Shown here piece by piece: positions 7,240 to 16,001 of a stretch of DNA of 49,751 nt. The DNA comes from GCA-2862585 sp049890295 (GTDB taxonomy: Bacteria > Bacteroidota > Bacteroidia > Flavobacteriales > UBA7312). Position 1 is the first letter of the stretch, and each line of letters starts with the position of its first letter. The DNA lies in NCBI GenBank assembly GCA_049890295.1, contig JBMHBP010000008.1, positions 1-49,751 of the forward strand, given 5' to 3'. The translations under genes were made by a program, and so were the position numbers. The notes under the pieces are model-generated. The model was given only the letters and a program-made list of their open reading frames with translations. It did not search any database and was not told where the DNA came from.

Positions 7240-9345
7240 TTAATACTCCACTCTTACATGGTGAATACTCTGAAGTTTTTTCTTGTACAACCTTTTAATT
7301 TGAGTAATTGACTTCATCGTGATATCAGCATTTACAAATTGATCTTGGTCTATCTGATTATTAATGATGTTTTCTACCAAAGCATCTATTTTTTCCTTTG
7401 TGGGTGACTTTATACTTCTGGCTGCAGCCTCTACAGAGTCTGCCATCATCAACACAGCTGTTTCTTTTGAGAAAGGTTTAGGCCCAGGATATATAAATTT
7501 TTCAATAGCAGTAAGTTCATCTGGAAAGTTTTTAATGTGCTGCTTATAAAAATAACCTACCATAGTTGTTCCATGATGTGTTCTTATAAAATCAATTAAC
7601 TCATCTGGTAGATTATTTTCTTTAGCCAATAAAATCCCATTTTTCACATGATCTATAATTATTTCTGCACTATTTTCGAAACTCATATCATCATGTGGGT
7701 TGATACCTGAAATTTGATTTTCAATAAAGTATTGTGGATTTTTCATTTTACCGATATCGTGATATAATGCACCGGCACGAATCAGTAAAGCATTACCACC
7801 TATTTCTAAAATACCCTCCTCTGCTAAGTTGGCAACTTGAATAGAATGTTGAAAAGTACCAGGTGCTTTTTGTGCCAAATCCCGCAACAGAGGACTGTTG
7901 GTGTCAGACAATTCAAGTAATGAAACATCTGAAACTAGAGAAAAAGTTTTTTCAAATGCAAAGATTAATGGATAAGCAAACAATGTAAGAGCACCATTTC
8001 CAGCAAACCAAACAAAGTTCATCCAATCAATATTATCCACACTACCCTCTTGGGTTAATGCCATAGCAAAATAGGTAATGAAGTAAATTCCAATAATTTT
8101 TGCTGCTGACACAAATAATTGTGCCCTTTTATACATTTGTAAGACTGATAAAATGGATACAATACCAGCCATCAACTGAAGGTAGATAAACTCAAAACTA
8201 TTGGGTACCACAAAACCTATTATGATAATACTAATTAAGTGTGTAAATAAGGCTAAACGGGTATCAAAAAATGCTTTGATGATTATAGGCAATAAGCAAA
8301 ATGGCATTAAAAAAATGAGGTTGTTAGTAGGTACTAAAGATAAACTAGCCATTAGTACCATTAAAACAATTAATGTTAAAATAAAAGTTACCTTCTTATT
8401 ATCATTAAAAACTTCAATTCTGAATTGTTTTAAAAACAAATACAGAATAAACAAGGCTACTAAAACTAATAAAATCTGGCCTAAACTCAGCCATCTCTCT
8501 GAATAATCTTGCCAATTTTCACCTTCGTATCGCAATCGATAAGATTCAATCTTTTGAAAGTTTCTTTCAGAAACTAATTCGCCCTTAGATATAATTACTT
8601 CACCCCTTTGAACCATTCCTAAAGCTTTTGAAATATCATCCAATTCACGCTGAAGCATTTTATTGGTAGCTTCCTCATCAAAAAAGACATTTTGCTTGAG
8701 AGATTGTAGTAATAAAGGAGCTAAAAAAGTCTGTTCCTCAGGACTTAAATTTGATAAATTAGAAATCTTTTTAGAGGCCGACTCTACAGTGAATAAATCA
8801 CCTAGTGAAACCACTTCTCCAATATTACCACTTATAATTATTAGTTCGAAATCCGCATTTTGAAATTCTATGTTATCTGAAAGCTGAATAATTCCCTTAG
8901 TATATAAATCTTCTAAAAAGTTTAATCCATAAAATGCTAACTTTTCTTTTTTTGTTTTTCGAGATTTTTTCTTGTTAAGATTAAAAAATGTAAATCGAGC
9001 ATCTTTTTTGACATCCCTATCAACTGCCCATTTCTTTTCAAACTCTGAGATAAATTCTTCTGCTTTGATTTCAAAAACTGACTCATCAACAATGAAGGTA
9101 GGTTTAAGGCTATTTTTAATCTCATTTTGCTCCAATACTAATTGTTCATTGGATTTTATAATAGGAAAATCATAAGGAGCAATTAGGTTGTCATGCATCC
9201 AAGGTTTTCCTTTTTGAAATTCAAATTTGAATGAAGCCTTGTTTGGAAACATCCAAACAATTAGAATGGTGGCTAAAAGAAAAAGTGCAATTTTTTGAAT
9301 CTTGTAGTAGTTGTTTCTTATATCGATTGGGAAGTTAAATCGCAT
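7240..9345 (-). CDS. 7TM-HD family phosphodiesterase (PgpH-like)
   Basis: A 701-residue membrane protein with the domain order of PgpH, a cyclic-di-AMP phosphodiesterase. It has one N-terminal membrane helix (about 18-33), an extracytoplasmic 7TMR-HDED domain (about 40-280), about seven membrane helices (290-465), and a cytoplasmic HD domain. HD metal ligands are visible: His500 (PGTFQHS), His529-Asp530 (ALYHDIGKM), and a later RTHHGT motif. Substrate specificity for c-di-AMP is inferred from the architecture. It ends 2 nt from the dioxygenase gene tail to tail. A TACATTTG -7 box lies 32 nt upstream. Confidence 0.92.
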   Translation of the reverse strand: MRFNFPIDIRNNYYKIQKIALFLLATILIVWMFPNKASFKFEFQKGKPWMHDNLIAPYDFPIIKSNEQLVLEQNEIKNSLKPTFIVDESVFEIKAEEFISEFEKKWAVDRDVKKDARFTFFNLNKKKSRKTKKEKLAFYGLNFLEDLYTKGIIQLSDNIEFQNADFELIIISGNIGEVVSLGDLFTVESASKKISNLSNLSPEEQTFLAPLLLQSLKQNVFFDEEATNKMLQRELDDISKALGMVQRGEVIISKGELVSERNFQKIESYRLRYEGENWQDYSERWLSLGQILLVLVALFILYLFLKQFRIEVFNDNKKVTFILTLIVLMVLMASLSLVPTNNLIFLMPFCLLPIIIKAFFDTRLALFTHLISIIIIGFVVPNSFEFIYLQLMAGIVSILSVLQMYKRAQLFVSAAKIIGIYFITYFAMALTQEGSVDNIDWMNFVWFAGNGALTLFAYPLIFAFEKTFSLVSDVSLLELSDTNSPLLRDLAQKAPGTFQHSIQVANLAEEGILEIGGNALLIRAGALYHDIGKMKNPQYFIENQISGINPHDDMSFENSAEIIIDHVKNGILLAKENNLPDELIDFIRTHHGTTMVGYFYKQHIKNFPDELTAIEKFIYPGPKPFSKETAVLMMADSVEAAARSIKSPTKEKIDALVENIINNQIDQDQFVNADITMKSITQIKRLYKKKLQSIHHVRVEY

Positions 9346-9377
9346 TTGCTTTCAATTAATCTATAATAATTGCTTGA

Positions 9378-9385
9378 CAAATGTA
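9378..9385 (-). promoter_or_regulatory. -7 box TACATTTG of the PgpH-like gene
   Basis: An exact TAnnTTTG match on the minus strand, 32 nt before the ATG at 9345. It lies in the 98-bp divergent gap shared with the thiolase gene. Confidence 0.5.
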
Positions 9386-9443
9386 ATACAAATATCCATT
9401 TTAGTTAAATTCGCAGATAGTATCCAATCTAAAAAAAATAAAA

Positions 9444-10622
9444 ATGAAAGAAGTTGTCATAATTTCAGCCGTACGCACACCAATAGGAAGTTTTGGAGGT
9501 TCTCTATCTTCTGTTAGTGCTACACAACTGGGGAGTGTTGCCATTAAAGGTGCCATTGATAAAGCCGGTATTGATACCAAAAAAATTAACGAAGTATATA
9601 TGGGTAATGTTCTTCAAGCTAATTTAGGACAGGCTCCCGCTAGACAAGCCGCCTTAGCAGCAGGGTTAGATCAAGATGTGCCATGTACTACTATTAATAA
9701 GGTGTGCTCTTCAGGGATGAAGTCCATCATGTTGGCTGCACAAAGCATTATGTGTGGTGATAATGATATTGTAATAGCAGGAGGTATGGAAAATATGTCA
9801 TCCGTTCCGCACTATTTTGATAAAGGTAGAAATGGTCAAAAACTGGGCGATATGAAACTTACTGACGGACTGGTCAAAGACGGACTTACCGATGTTTACA
9901 ACAAAGTGCATATGGGTAATTGTGCCGAACTATGTGCTAAAGAAAAGAATATCAGCAGAGAAGAACAAGATGCCTTTGCTATTGAATCCTACAATAAAAG
10001 CACTAATGCTTGGTCAGGTGGAAAATTTAAGGATGAAGTCGTTCCTGTTTCAGTACCGCAACGTCGAGGCGATGATCTTATCATTTCAGAAGACGAAGAG
10101 TATAAAAACGTAAAAATGGAAAAAATTCCAACGCTACGCCCTGTTTTTGACAAGGATGGCAGTGTAACAGCAGCCAATGCATCTACCTTAAATGATGGAG
10201 CTGCTGCTCTAGTACTTATGAGTGCCGAAAAGGCTCAAGAACTAGGACTAAAGCCATTAGCCAAAATAGTGAGCTATGCCGATGCAGCTCAACAACCAGA
10301 ATGGTTTACCACAGCTCCAGCAAAAGCACTACCCATCGCATTAGCTAAAGCTAACATACCCATTCAAGCGGTTGACTTTTTTGAATTGAATGAAGCCTTT
10401 TCTGTAGTTGGACTAGCCAATATTCAAGAATTAGGTATTGACTCGTCAAAAGTCAATGTGAATGGCGGAGCGGTATCTTTAGGTCACCCTCTTGGCTGTT
10501 CAGGAGCCAGAATCATCGTAACTTTAATTAATGTGTTGAAGCAAAACAATGCTAAAATTGGTGCTGCTGGAATTTGTAATGGAGGGGGTGGTGCTTCCGC
10601 TATGGTCATTGAATTACTTTAA
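9444..10622 (+). CDS. Acetyl-CoA C-acetyltransferase (thiolase)
   Basis: A 392-residue type II thiolase that condenses two acetyl-CoA to acetoacetyl-CoA or runs in reverse. The acyl-accepting Cys88 is in NKVCSSGMKS. The active-site His348 is in GGAVSLGHPLGCSGAR and the second Cys378 is in GICNGGGGASA. The NEAFSV motif is also present. Length and motifs fit biosynthetic thiolases (AtoB/PhaA) better than the fatty-acid degradation type, but the exact role is not settled. An intrinsic terminator follows at 10644, so it is monocistronic. Confidence 0.95.
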   Translation: MKEVVIISAVRTPIGSFGGSLSSVSATQLGSVAIKGAIDKAGIDTKKINEVYMGNVLQANLGQAPARQAALAAGLDQDVPCTTINKVCSSGMKSIMLAAQSIMCGDNDIVIAGGMENMSSVPHYFDKGRNGQKLGDMKLTDGLVKDGLTDVYNKVHMGNCAELCAKEKNISREEQDAFAIESYNKSTNAWSGGKFKDEVVPVSVPQRRGDDLIISEDEEYKNVKMEKIPTLRPVFDKDGSVTAANASTLNDGAAALVLMSAEKAQELGLKPLAKIVSYADAAQQPEWFTTAPAKALPIALAKANIPIQAVDFFELNEAFSVVGLANIQELGIDSSKVNVNGGAVSLGHPLGCSGARIIVTLINVLKQNNAKIGAAGICNGGGGASAMVIELL

Positions 10623-10643
10623 AGGCATTCATTAATAAATGTA

Positions 10644-10673
10644 AAAGCCCACCTTTTAGTGGGCTTTTTTTTT
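10644..10673 (+). terminator. Intrinsic terminator of the thiolase gene
   Basis: A 9-bp stem AAAGCCCAC / GTGGGCTTT with a 6-nt loop, followed by an unbroken run of T to 10673. The last T is also the first base of the -7 box of the next gene. Confidence 0.9.
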
Positions 10674-10680
10674 ACTTTTG
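10673..10680 (+). promoter_or_regulatory. -7 box TACTTTTG of the NlpC/P60 gene
   Basis: TACTTTTG lies 6 nt before the ATG at 10687. With the rnpB spacing, transcription would start within 1-2 nt of the start codon. The box continues directly from the thiolase terminator T-run. Confidence 0.6.
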
Positions 10681-10686
10681 TTATCG

Positions 10687-11451
10687 ATGATGTATGGCAT
10701 TTGTGAATTAGCGATAGTACCCATTCGGTCAGAAGCGTCGGATAAAAGCGAAATGGTCAACCAAATTCTCTTTGGCGAGCATTTCAAGGTATTAGAAAAG
10801 CGGCAAAAATGGAGTAAAATCAGATTAGCTCATGACAAATACGAGGGATGGATTTGTAATAAACAATGGTTAGAAATTGACAAGCCTAACTATGAGGAAC
10901 TAGAAAGAAACGAGCCTACACTAAGCACAGAGTTATTAGATATTGTCAGTTCTGACACTCATCAAACCATCCCCTTAGGATCGAGCTTACCATTTTACGA
11001 TGAAGGACATTTTAGCATAAAAGATAAACCGTTTAATCATGAGGGTAACACGATAAAAGGCAGTCAGGATAAATCTCTTGTAATTGATAATGTTATGCTT
11101 TACCTCAACACACCTTATCTCTGGGGTGGGCGTACACCCTTTGGTATCGATTGCTCTGGCTTTACCCAAATGATTTATCGATTACAAGGAAAAGAAATTC
11201 CAAGAGATGCTTACCAACAATCGGAAGTTGGCACCACCCTCAGCTTTATTGAAGAATCTGAGCCTGGTGATTTAGCCTTTTTTGACAATCATGAAGGTAA
11301 AATAATTCATGTGGGTATCATTTTAGAGAATAACTCCATTATCCATGCTTCTGGAAAAGTGCGTATTGATCGCCTAGACCAACAAGGTATCTTCAATGCC
11401 GAAGAACGAAAACATACCCACAAGTTAAGGCTAATAAAAAGTATCCTGTAA
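10687..11451 (+). CDS. C40 family (NlpC/P60) peptidoglycan peptidase with SH3 domain
   Basis: A 254-residue predicted cell-wall hydrolase. Residues about 1-60 form an SH3b-type domain (YGICELAIVPIRSEASDKSEMVNQ). The NlpC/P60 papain-like domain covers the C-terminal half. The catalytic Cys is in FGIDCSGFTQMIYR, the His in GKIIHVGIIL, and a third polar site is near IIHASGKVRID. Proteins of this type cut the peptide stem of peptidoglycan. There is no signal peptide, which is usual for this Bacteroidota subgroup. The frame can be extended three codons to a TTG, but that TTG is part of the -7 box, so ATG 10687 (or 10690) is the real start. Confidence 0.9.
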   Translation: MMYGICELAIVPIRSEASDKSEMVNQILFGEHFKVLEKRQKWSKIRLAHDKYEGWICNKQWLEIDKPNYEELERNEPTLSTELLDIVSSDTHQTIPLGSSLPFYDEGHFSIKDKPFNHEGNTIKGSQDKSLVIDNVMLYLNTPYLWGGRTPFGIDCSGFTQMIYRLQGKEIPRDAYQQSEVGTTLSFIEESEPGDLAFFDNHEGKIIHVGIILENNSIIHASGKVRIDRLDQQGIFNAEERKHTHKLRLIKSIL

Positions 11452-11479
11452 AGGCCCTCATCAAACAATATTTTCGACT

Positions 11480-11487
11480 TATTTTTG
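11480..11487 (+). promoter_or_regulatory. -7 box TATTTTTG of the HtrA gene
   Basis: An exact TAnnTTTG match 14 nt before the ATG at 11502. Confidence 0.5.
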
Positions 11488-11501
11488 TTACCTAATTTAA
11501 A

Positions 11502-12605
11502 ATGTTACGCACTATGAAGAAAATAAGCATTTTAGGATTCATCATTTTGGGAGCCATTATCATTCAGCTTGCTCAATCATTTACTAATACAGATGCCTTT
11601 GCCAAGGAACCTACTTTTACAACCGTCAGTACAGATAAACGCCAATACGTTGACTTTACCTACTCAGCCGAAAAATCGGTGGAAGCGGTAGTTCATATTA
11701 AGTCCAAATTTGTGGAAGACGAATATTACCGTTATTATCACCCCTTCTTTGGCAGAGGGTATTACAACCAACCCACCGAAAAGATGGCCAGTGGCTCGGG
11801 AGTTATCGTTTCTGAAGATGGCTACGTGGTTACCAACAAACACGTTATCAACGAGGCTCAAGAAATAGAAGTCGTATTAAACGATAAACGCAGTTATACT
11901 GCCAAACTATTAGGAACAGATCTAAATACCGATTTAGCCTTACTTAAAATTGATGATGAAGGACTTCGTTTTTTAGAATTCAGTAATTCGGATAATATAA
12001 AAGTAGGCGAATGGGTACTGGCCGTTGGTAATCCTTTTAACCTGAATTCAACCGTTACTGCCGGCATTGTAAGTGCTAAAGCTAGAAGCATCAATATACT
12101 GAATAGTGGTAATGGTATAGAATCCTTTATACAAACCGACGCCGCTATAAACCCAGGAAACTCAGGAGGTGCTTTAGTGAACACCAATGGCGATTTAGTT
12201 GGTATTAATACTGCTATTCAGTCCAATACAGGATCTTATACCGGCTATGGCTTTGCCATACCATCCAACATGGTTCAAAAAGTGATAACTGATCTCAAAA
12301 ACTATGGGGAAGTACGACGTGCCTATATTGGAATCAACATCGCCGATATTAACCAAGATATTGCTCAAGAATTAAATTTGAATAGTGTTGAAGGTGTACT
12401 AATAACTAACGTATTAAGGGACGGTGCAGCTAGAAAATCTGGTATAGAACGCTATGATATTATTACTCACATAAACGATCTTCAAGTAAATTCCGTCAGT
12501 CAACTCCATGAGCAGGTCATACAGTTTAATCCTGGTGATAGAATCTCATGTACCATCAAACGCGATGGCCAAATAAAAACCATTGAAATCAAGTTGGAAA
12601 GCTGA
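11502..12605 (+). CDS. HtrA/Deg family trypsin-like serine protease, single PDZ
   Basis: A 367-residue periplasmic quality-control protease anchored or exported by an N-terminal hydrophobic segment (about residues 7-25). The catalytic triad is complete: His114 (TNKHVINE), Asp144 (NTDLALLKI) and Ser221 (NPGNSGGALV). One PDZ domain follows (about 270-365, RRAYIGINIADI ... GVLITNVLRDGAARKSGI). DegP and many Bacteroidota homologues have two PDZ domains, so this is the shorter DegS-like layout. A second in-frame ATG at 11514 (MKKISILGF) is an equally plausible start. Confidence 0.93.
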   Translation: MLRTMKKISILGFIILGAIIIQLAQSFTNTDAFAKEPTFTTVSTDKRQYVDFTYSAEKSVEAVVHIKSKFVEDEYYRYYHPFFGRGYYNQPTEKMASGSGVIVSEDGYVVTNKHVINEAQEIEVVLNDKRSYTAKLLGTDLNTDLALLKIDDEGLRFLEFSNSDNIKVGEWVLAVGNPFNLNSTVTAGIVSAKARSINILNSGNGIESFIQTDAAINPGNSGGALVNTNGDLVGINTAIQSNTGSYTGYGFAIPSNMVQKVITDLKNYGEVRRAYIGINIADINQDIAQELNLNSVEGVLITNVLRDGAARKSGIERYDIITHINDLQVNSVSQLHEQVIQFNPGDRISCTIKRDGQIKTIEIKLES

Positions 12606-12616
12606 ATTTAAATCAA

Positions 12617-12916
12617 TTAGTCGATTTTAGCCGAATTCAGTTGACTCCTTAGAAAAGTGATTTCTTCTTCAAAGTGTTCTATGTACAAGCATAGGGCCCT
12701 ATCAGTGGCATTAGACGATTCAGAAGGCATTGACAGTTCTAAAATAGTTTTAACTGGCACCTTTAAAATCTGGCTAATTTGATTTAGACGACGAATGGTT
12801 AAAGCTGTTTTGCCACTTTCAATATTGGCATACGCTCTAACCGAGACTCCTAACTCATCGGCAACGAATGTTTGGGAACGGTTCTGGAACTCACGAATTT
12901 TTTTTGAGAAAAAGAC
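12617..12916 (-). pseudogene. XRE-family HTH regulator frame lacking a start codon
   Basis: The minus strand is open for 99 codons between an in-frame TAG (12917-12919) and TAA (12617-12619). It encodes a clear Cro/C1-type helix-turn-helix: KKIREFQNRSQTFVADELG, then VSVRAYANIESGKTALTIRR, then LNQISQILKVPVKTILEL. A charged tail (YIEHFEEEITFLRSQLNSAKID) follows. The frame has no ATG, GTG or TTG before the HTH, and the first Met falls after it. Changing the A8 tract (12898-12905) by one base does not bring in a nearby ATG either. It is therefore a decayed gene, a gene with a non-standard start (GTC or ATT), or a sequence error. The HTH itself looks intact. This frame and the adjacent spacer fill most of the 420 bp between htrA and the next gene. 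Confidence 0.6.
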
Positions 12917-13027
12917 CTATTTGTTGTATAAATCAGAACTAATTGATAATTTGCGTAGAGTATAGTACCATGAAAGGGCTGTTTTTTACTTTCTTTTCAT
13001 CTTATTTAAAGCCATTAGTTGACCAAA

Positions 13028-13234
13028 ATGAAATACCTAGAGCGCAAGCAAAAGCTAGATTACCTTTTAGAAATGATCCGAATGGGCAGGTGCCTTTCGC
13101 TCCAACACATTGCCGATACCTTTGGTGTTTGCCCACGCACCGCCAAACGCATGATTGTCGAATTAAAAGAGGAAGGCCATTCAGTCATATATTCAAAAAC
13201 CACAAGAAAATTCTGTATTAAAGAAAAAAATTAG
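13028..13234 (+). CDS. Small HTH domain protein (DeoR-like wing)
   Basis: A 68-residue putative DNA-binding protein. MKYLERKQKLDYLLEMIRMG is an amphipathic first helix. CLSLQHIADTFGVCPRTAKRM is a helix-turn-helix as in HTH_11/DeoR regulators. IVELKEEGHSVIYSKTTRKFCI forms a beta wing. There is no effector domain. Short proteins of this type occur in Flavobacteriia but their targets are unknown. The start is ATG 13028; the frame extends back only to a TTG at 13019. Its stop codon (13232-13234) lies inside a perfect palindrome at 13231-13257, which may be its operator or a hairpin at the mRNA end. Confidence 0.72.
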   Translation: MKYLERKQKLDYLLEMIRMGRCLSLQHIADTFGVCPRTAKRMIVELKEEGHSVIYSKTTRKFCIKEKN

Positions 13235-13257
13235 GGGGACAAATTTTGTCCCCCTAA
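13231..13257. repeat. Perfect 13-bp inverted repeat with 1-nt centre
   Basis: Arms TTAGGGGGACAAA and TTTGTCCCCCTAA are exact reverse complements around a single T. The left arm overlaps the stop codon of the small HTH gene. As an RNA hairpin it would be very stable. A T7 tract follows it only in the minus-strand direction, where no gene points into it, so it does not look like a simple terminator of the HTH gene. I saw no second copy in the window. Confidence 0.7.
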
Positions 13258-13322
13258 CCGTTTAACTTTATCCCTTTAACACGTGAATGAGCTTACTATC
13301 AGCCACAAAAACTTAATGTTTT

Positions 13323-15983
13323 ATGAAAAATTTATCAAAAATTGCTTTGTTGGTGTTAATACCATTTGTATTACATTCTCAAAACTTTAGTGTAACAGTA
13401 AAGCTAAAAGATAGTCTTGATTTATCAAAACTTGATACAATATTAGAAATTGACGATTTAGGACTATCTTCTGTGGCAATTAGAGATTCATACCCTAATG
13501 CAAAGAATATTCATCTACACAAGTATTTTACAATTCAAGGCAACATAAATAATCTTAATTATCTATCATATTTTTTGGATTCCCTTGATCTTTTTGATGA
13601 AATTAAATTTGATGAACTTTTTGAAGTAAACGATTGTTTGAACCCATTTCCTCCAGTAAATGATTCATTGATTGTAAATAATTTAATGAATAACGATGCT
13701 CTTTCATTAGTGGATGCAAATTGTGCTTGGAGTATAACAACTGGAAGTTCTGATATTATTATTGGTATTGCCGATACTGACTTTGATTTAATGCATGAAG
13801 ATTTATTATATCAAATACATCAAATTGATGGGCCTATATCTTCCAATAATCATCACGGAACAAGAGTTTCTGGAGTGGCGGGGGCTAAAACAAACAACAA
13901 TAAAGGAATTGCTGGGATTGGGTATAATTGTAGGTTGGCAATGGAGCGTATTTATCACAATGAAAATGGCACCGCATTTTCTTCAAATATTAGGGATGCT
14001 ATTTGGAATTTATACATAGATGGTATACCAATAGTCAATGTGAGTTGGACCGGAAGCGGGTTAAACGCGTTAGCAGCAACTGAAATTACTGAAAATGGCA
14101 CCTCACTTGTATTAGCTGCAGGAAACACTCCGAATGGAAATAATCACAGTAATATTGCAGATATTCCAGGTGTTATTTTAGTAAGTGGTGTTAATATTGA
14201 TGGACTACATGCACCAACTGGACATCGTCACAATCAATGGGTTGACTTGTGTGCTCTTAGCGTTAATGTATCAACGACAGATTTTGAAAACGATTATAGT
14301 AATAGTTGGGGAACTTCGATTGCAGCTCCAATGGTATCAGGATCAATTGGACTAATGCGTAGCGTTAATAACTGCTTAACCCCTGGACAGATTGAGGAAA
14401 TCATTAAAATCACAACTAATCCTATTTTAGACGCTAATGATTATCCAAATGAGGTTGGAACGGGTTATCTAAATGCTTATGAGGCCGTTAAGGCCGCTCA
14501 AGATATACATTCATCCACTTTAGACTTATATATGCGCGATAGGCATAACGACCTAGGATATGATGCCGGTTATGATTTTACTTGGGACTATGATGAGAGT
14601 CCCGATATTTGGGTTAGAAATCAAGATGACGGATTAGTCAACCACACTCACCAACAACCCGAATACCATCCAACGAATCCAGTTTATGTGTATGTAAGAG
14701 TAGGCAATAAAAGTTGTGTTCCATCAACTTGGAATGAAAAATTAGGTTTATATTGGTCAAAAGCAAGTAGCTGGAGCAGTTGGCCACAAAATTGGGATGG
14801 CACAGACCCCGATGTTGGCAACCAAATTGATGCGATTAGCATTCCTGTTTTACAAGCGGGGGAGTCAACCATACTGAAATTCATATGGCACATCAATTCG
14901 AATACAGAAATAGGCACAGAATGGGCCAATTGCCTATTAGCACGAATAGAAAATTCAGAAATGGATCCCATTACTGTTCATCCAGAATACCTTCCCGATG
15001 ATATTTATTACAATAATAATGTATCTATTAGAAACTGCATAGTAACTAATTACATTACCGATTTTGATGTTAATGAACTAAACTTTTATGTTGGTAATCC
15101 AACATCTTCATCAAAAGCAATTGATATTCTGTTTAGAGTGCCAGAACATACTGTTAAACCGATTACAGATGTTGCTGAAATAACGGTTAAACTTGACAAA
15201 GAGGGCTGGGATATCATAAGTTCATCATTGGAAAATAAGCCTGGAATTCGAACTAAAAATGATTATAGTTTTAGTATTTTAGATCAAGAAATTCTAACTC
15301 TAGAAAATGTATTATTTCCTGAAAATACAAGAGTACCTGTCAAACTTCAGTTTAATTTTTTAACAAAAAAAGTTGACGAACACCACACATACCGATACCA
15401 TGTTACCCAAAAGCTCTCTGAGCCTCACCCCGAGCTAGGCGATAGATGGACCGGTGGGGTCCATTTTACGATTAATAAAGGGCCTAGGTTTCTTTTTGAG
15501 GCCGATGCTGGTAATGATAAAGAAATAGATAAAGGAGAAAATGTAATTTTAAGTGCCGAACAAATCAATGAAGCCGCTGTTTATAATTGGCATGATCCAC
15601 AAGGCAACTTGATATATACAGGAAAAGACCTAAGTATATCGCCAGAAATAAGTAAAAAATACAAATTAGAAGTCATTGCCGACGACGATGGGTTTAAGGA
15701 TTACGATGAGGTAGAAGTGCTCGTAAACAGATACCATATTGTTAGTATCAGTCCAAACCCGAGCTCAGATCAAATAACTGTCACTTTCGATACAGAAGAC
15801 GCTGGATCAGCCTATTTTATGATTATTGGTACTAACAATTTAGTTTCATCTAACAACTACCTTTTAGATTGTGCTCAGACTCAAACCAATATAGATGTAT
15901 CTAGCTATGAGACTGGTCTTTATACTTTGGCGCTTATTAAAAACGGACAAATAGCAGATATCAGAAATTTCATGAAGTATTAA
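13323..15983 (+). CDS. Secreted subtilisin-like S8 serine protease with T9SS type A tail
   Basis: An 886-residue secreted protease. The signal peptide is residues 1-20 (ends HSQ). The S8 domain covers about 120-385 with the catalytic residues Asp151 (IGIADTDFD), His178 (NNHHGTRVSG) and Ser332 (SWGTSIAAPMVSG), and the oxyanion Asn268 (AAGN). Long beta-rich regions follow, including a PKD- or Ig-like segment near 720-795 (DAGNDKEIDKGENVILSAEQ). A type A T9SS sorting domain covers about 800-886 (SISPNPSSDQITVTF ... GLYTLALIKNGQ). The stretch between signal and protease is probably a propeptide. A T9SS cargo gene follows 18 nt downstream. Confidence 0.93.
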   Translation: MKNLSKIALLVLIPFVLHSQNFSVTVKLKDSLDLSKLDTILEIDDLGLSSVAIRDSYPNAKNIHLHKYFTIQGNINNLNYLSYFLDSLDLFDEIKFDELFEVNDCLNPFPPVNDSLIVNNLMNNDALSLVDANCAWSITTGSSDIIIGIADTDFDLMHEDLLYQIHQIDGPISSNNHHGTRVSGVAGAKTNNNKGIAGIGYNCRLAMERIYHNENGTAFSSNIRDAIWNLYIDGIPIVNVSWTGSGLNALAATEITENGTSLVLAAGNTPNGNNHSNIADIPGVILVSGVNIDGLHAPTGHRHNQWVDLCALSVNVSTTDFENDYSNSWGTSIAAPMVSGSIGLMRSVNNCLTPGQIEEIIKITTNPILDANDYPNEVGTGYLNAYEAVKAAQDIHSSTLDLYMRDRHNDLGYDAGYDFTWDYDESPDIWVRNQDDGLVNHTHQQPEYHPTNPVYVYVRVGNKSCVPSTWNEKLGLYWSKASSWSSWPQNWDGTDPDVGNQIDAISIPVLQAGESTILKFIWHINSNTEIGTEWANCLLARIENSEMDPITVHPEYLPDDIYYNNNVSIRNCIVTNYITDFDVNELNFYVGNPTSSSKAIDILFRVPEHTVKPITDVAEITVKLDKEGWDIISSSLENKPGIRTKNDYSFSILDQEILTLENVLFPENTRVPVKLQFNFLTKKVDEHHTYRYHVTQKLSEPHPELGDRWTGGVHFTINKGPRFLFEADAGNDKEIDKGENVILSAEQINEAAVYNWHDPQGNLIYTGKDLSISPEISKKYKLEVIADDDGFKDYDEVEVLVNRYHIVSISPNPSSDQITVTFDTEDAGSAYFMIIGTNNLVSSNNYLLDCAQTQTNIDVSSYETGLYTLALIKNGQIADIRNFMKY

Positions 15984-16001
15984 TATAAATTCAATTAAAA
16001 A

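Noticed and set aside
12943..13221. 92-codon plus-strand frame
   Set aside because: It overlaps the small HTH gene in another frame, and its proline- and histidine-rich translation looks like out-of-frame coding sequence.
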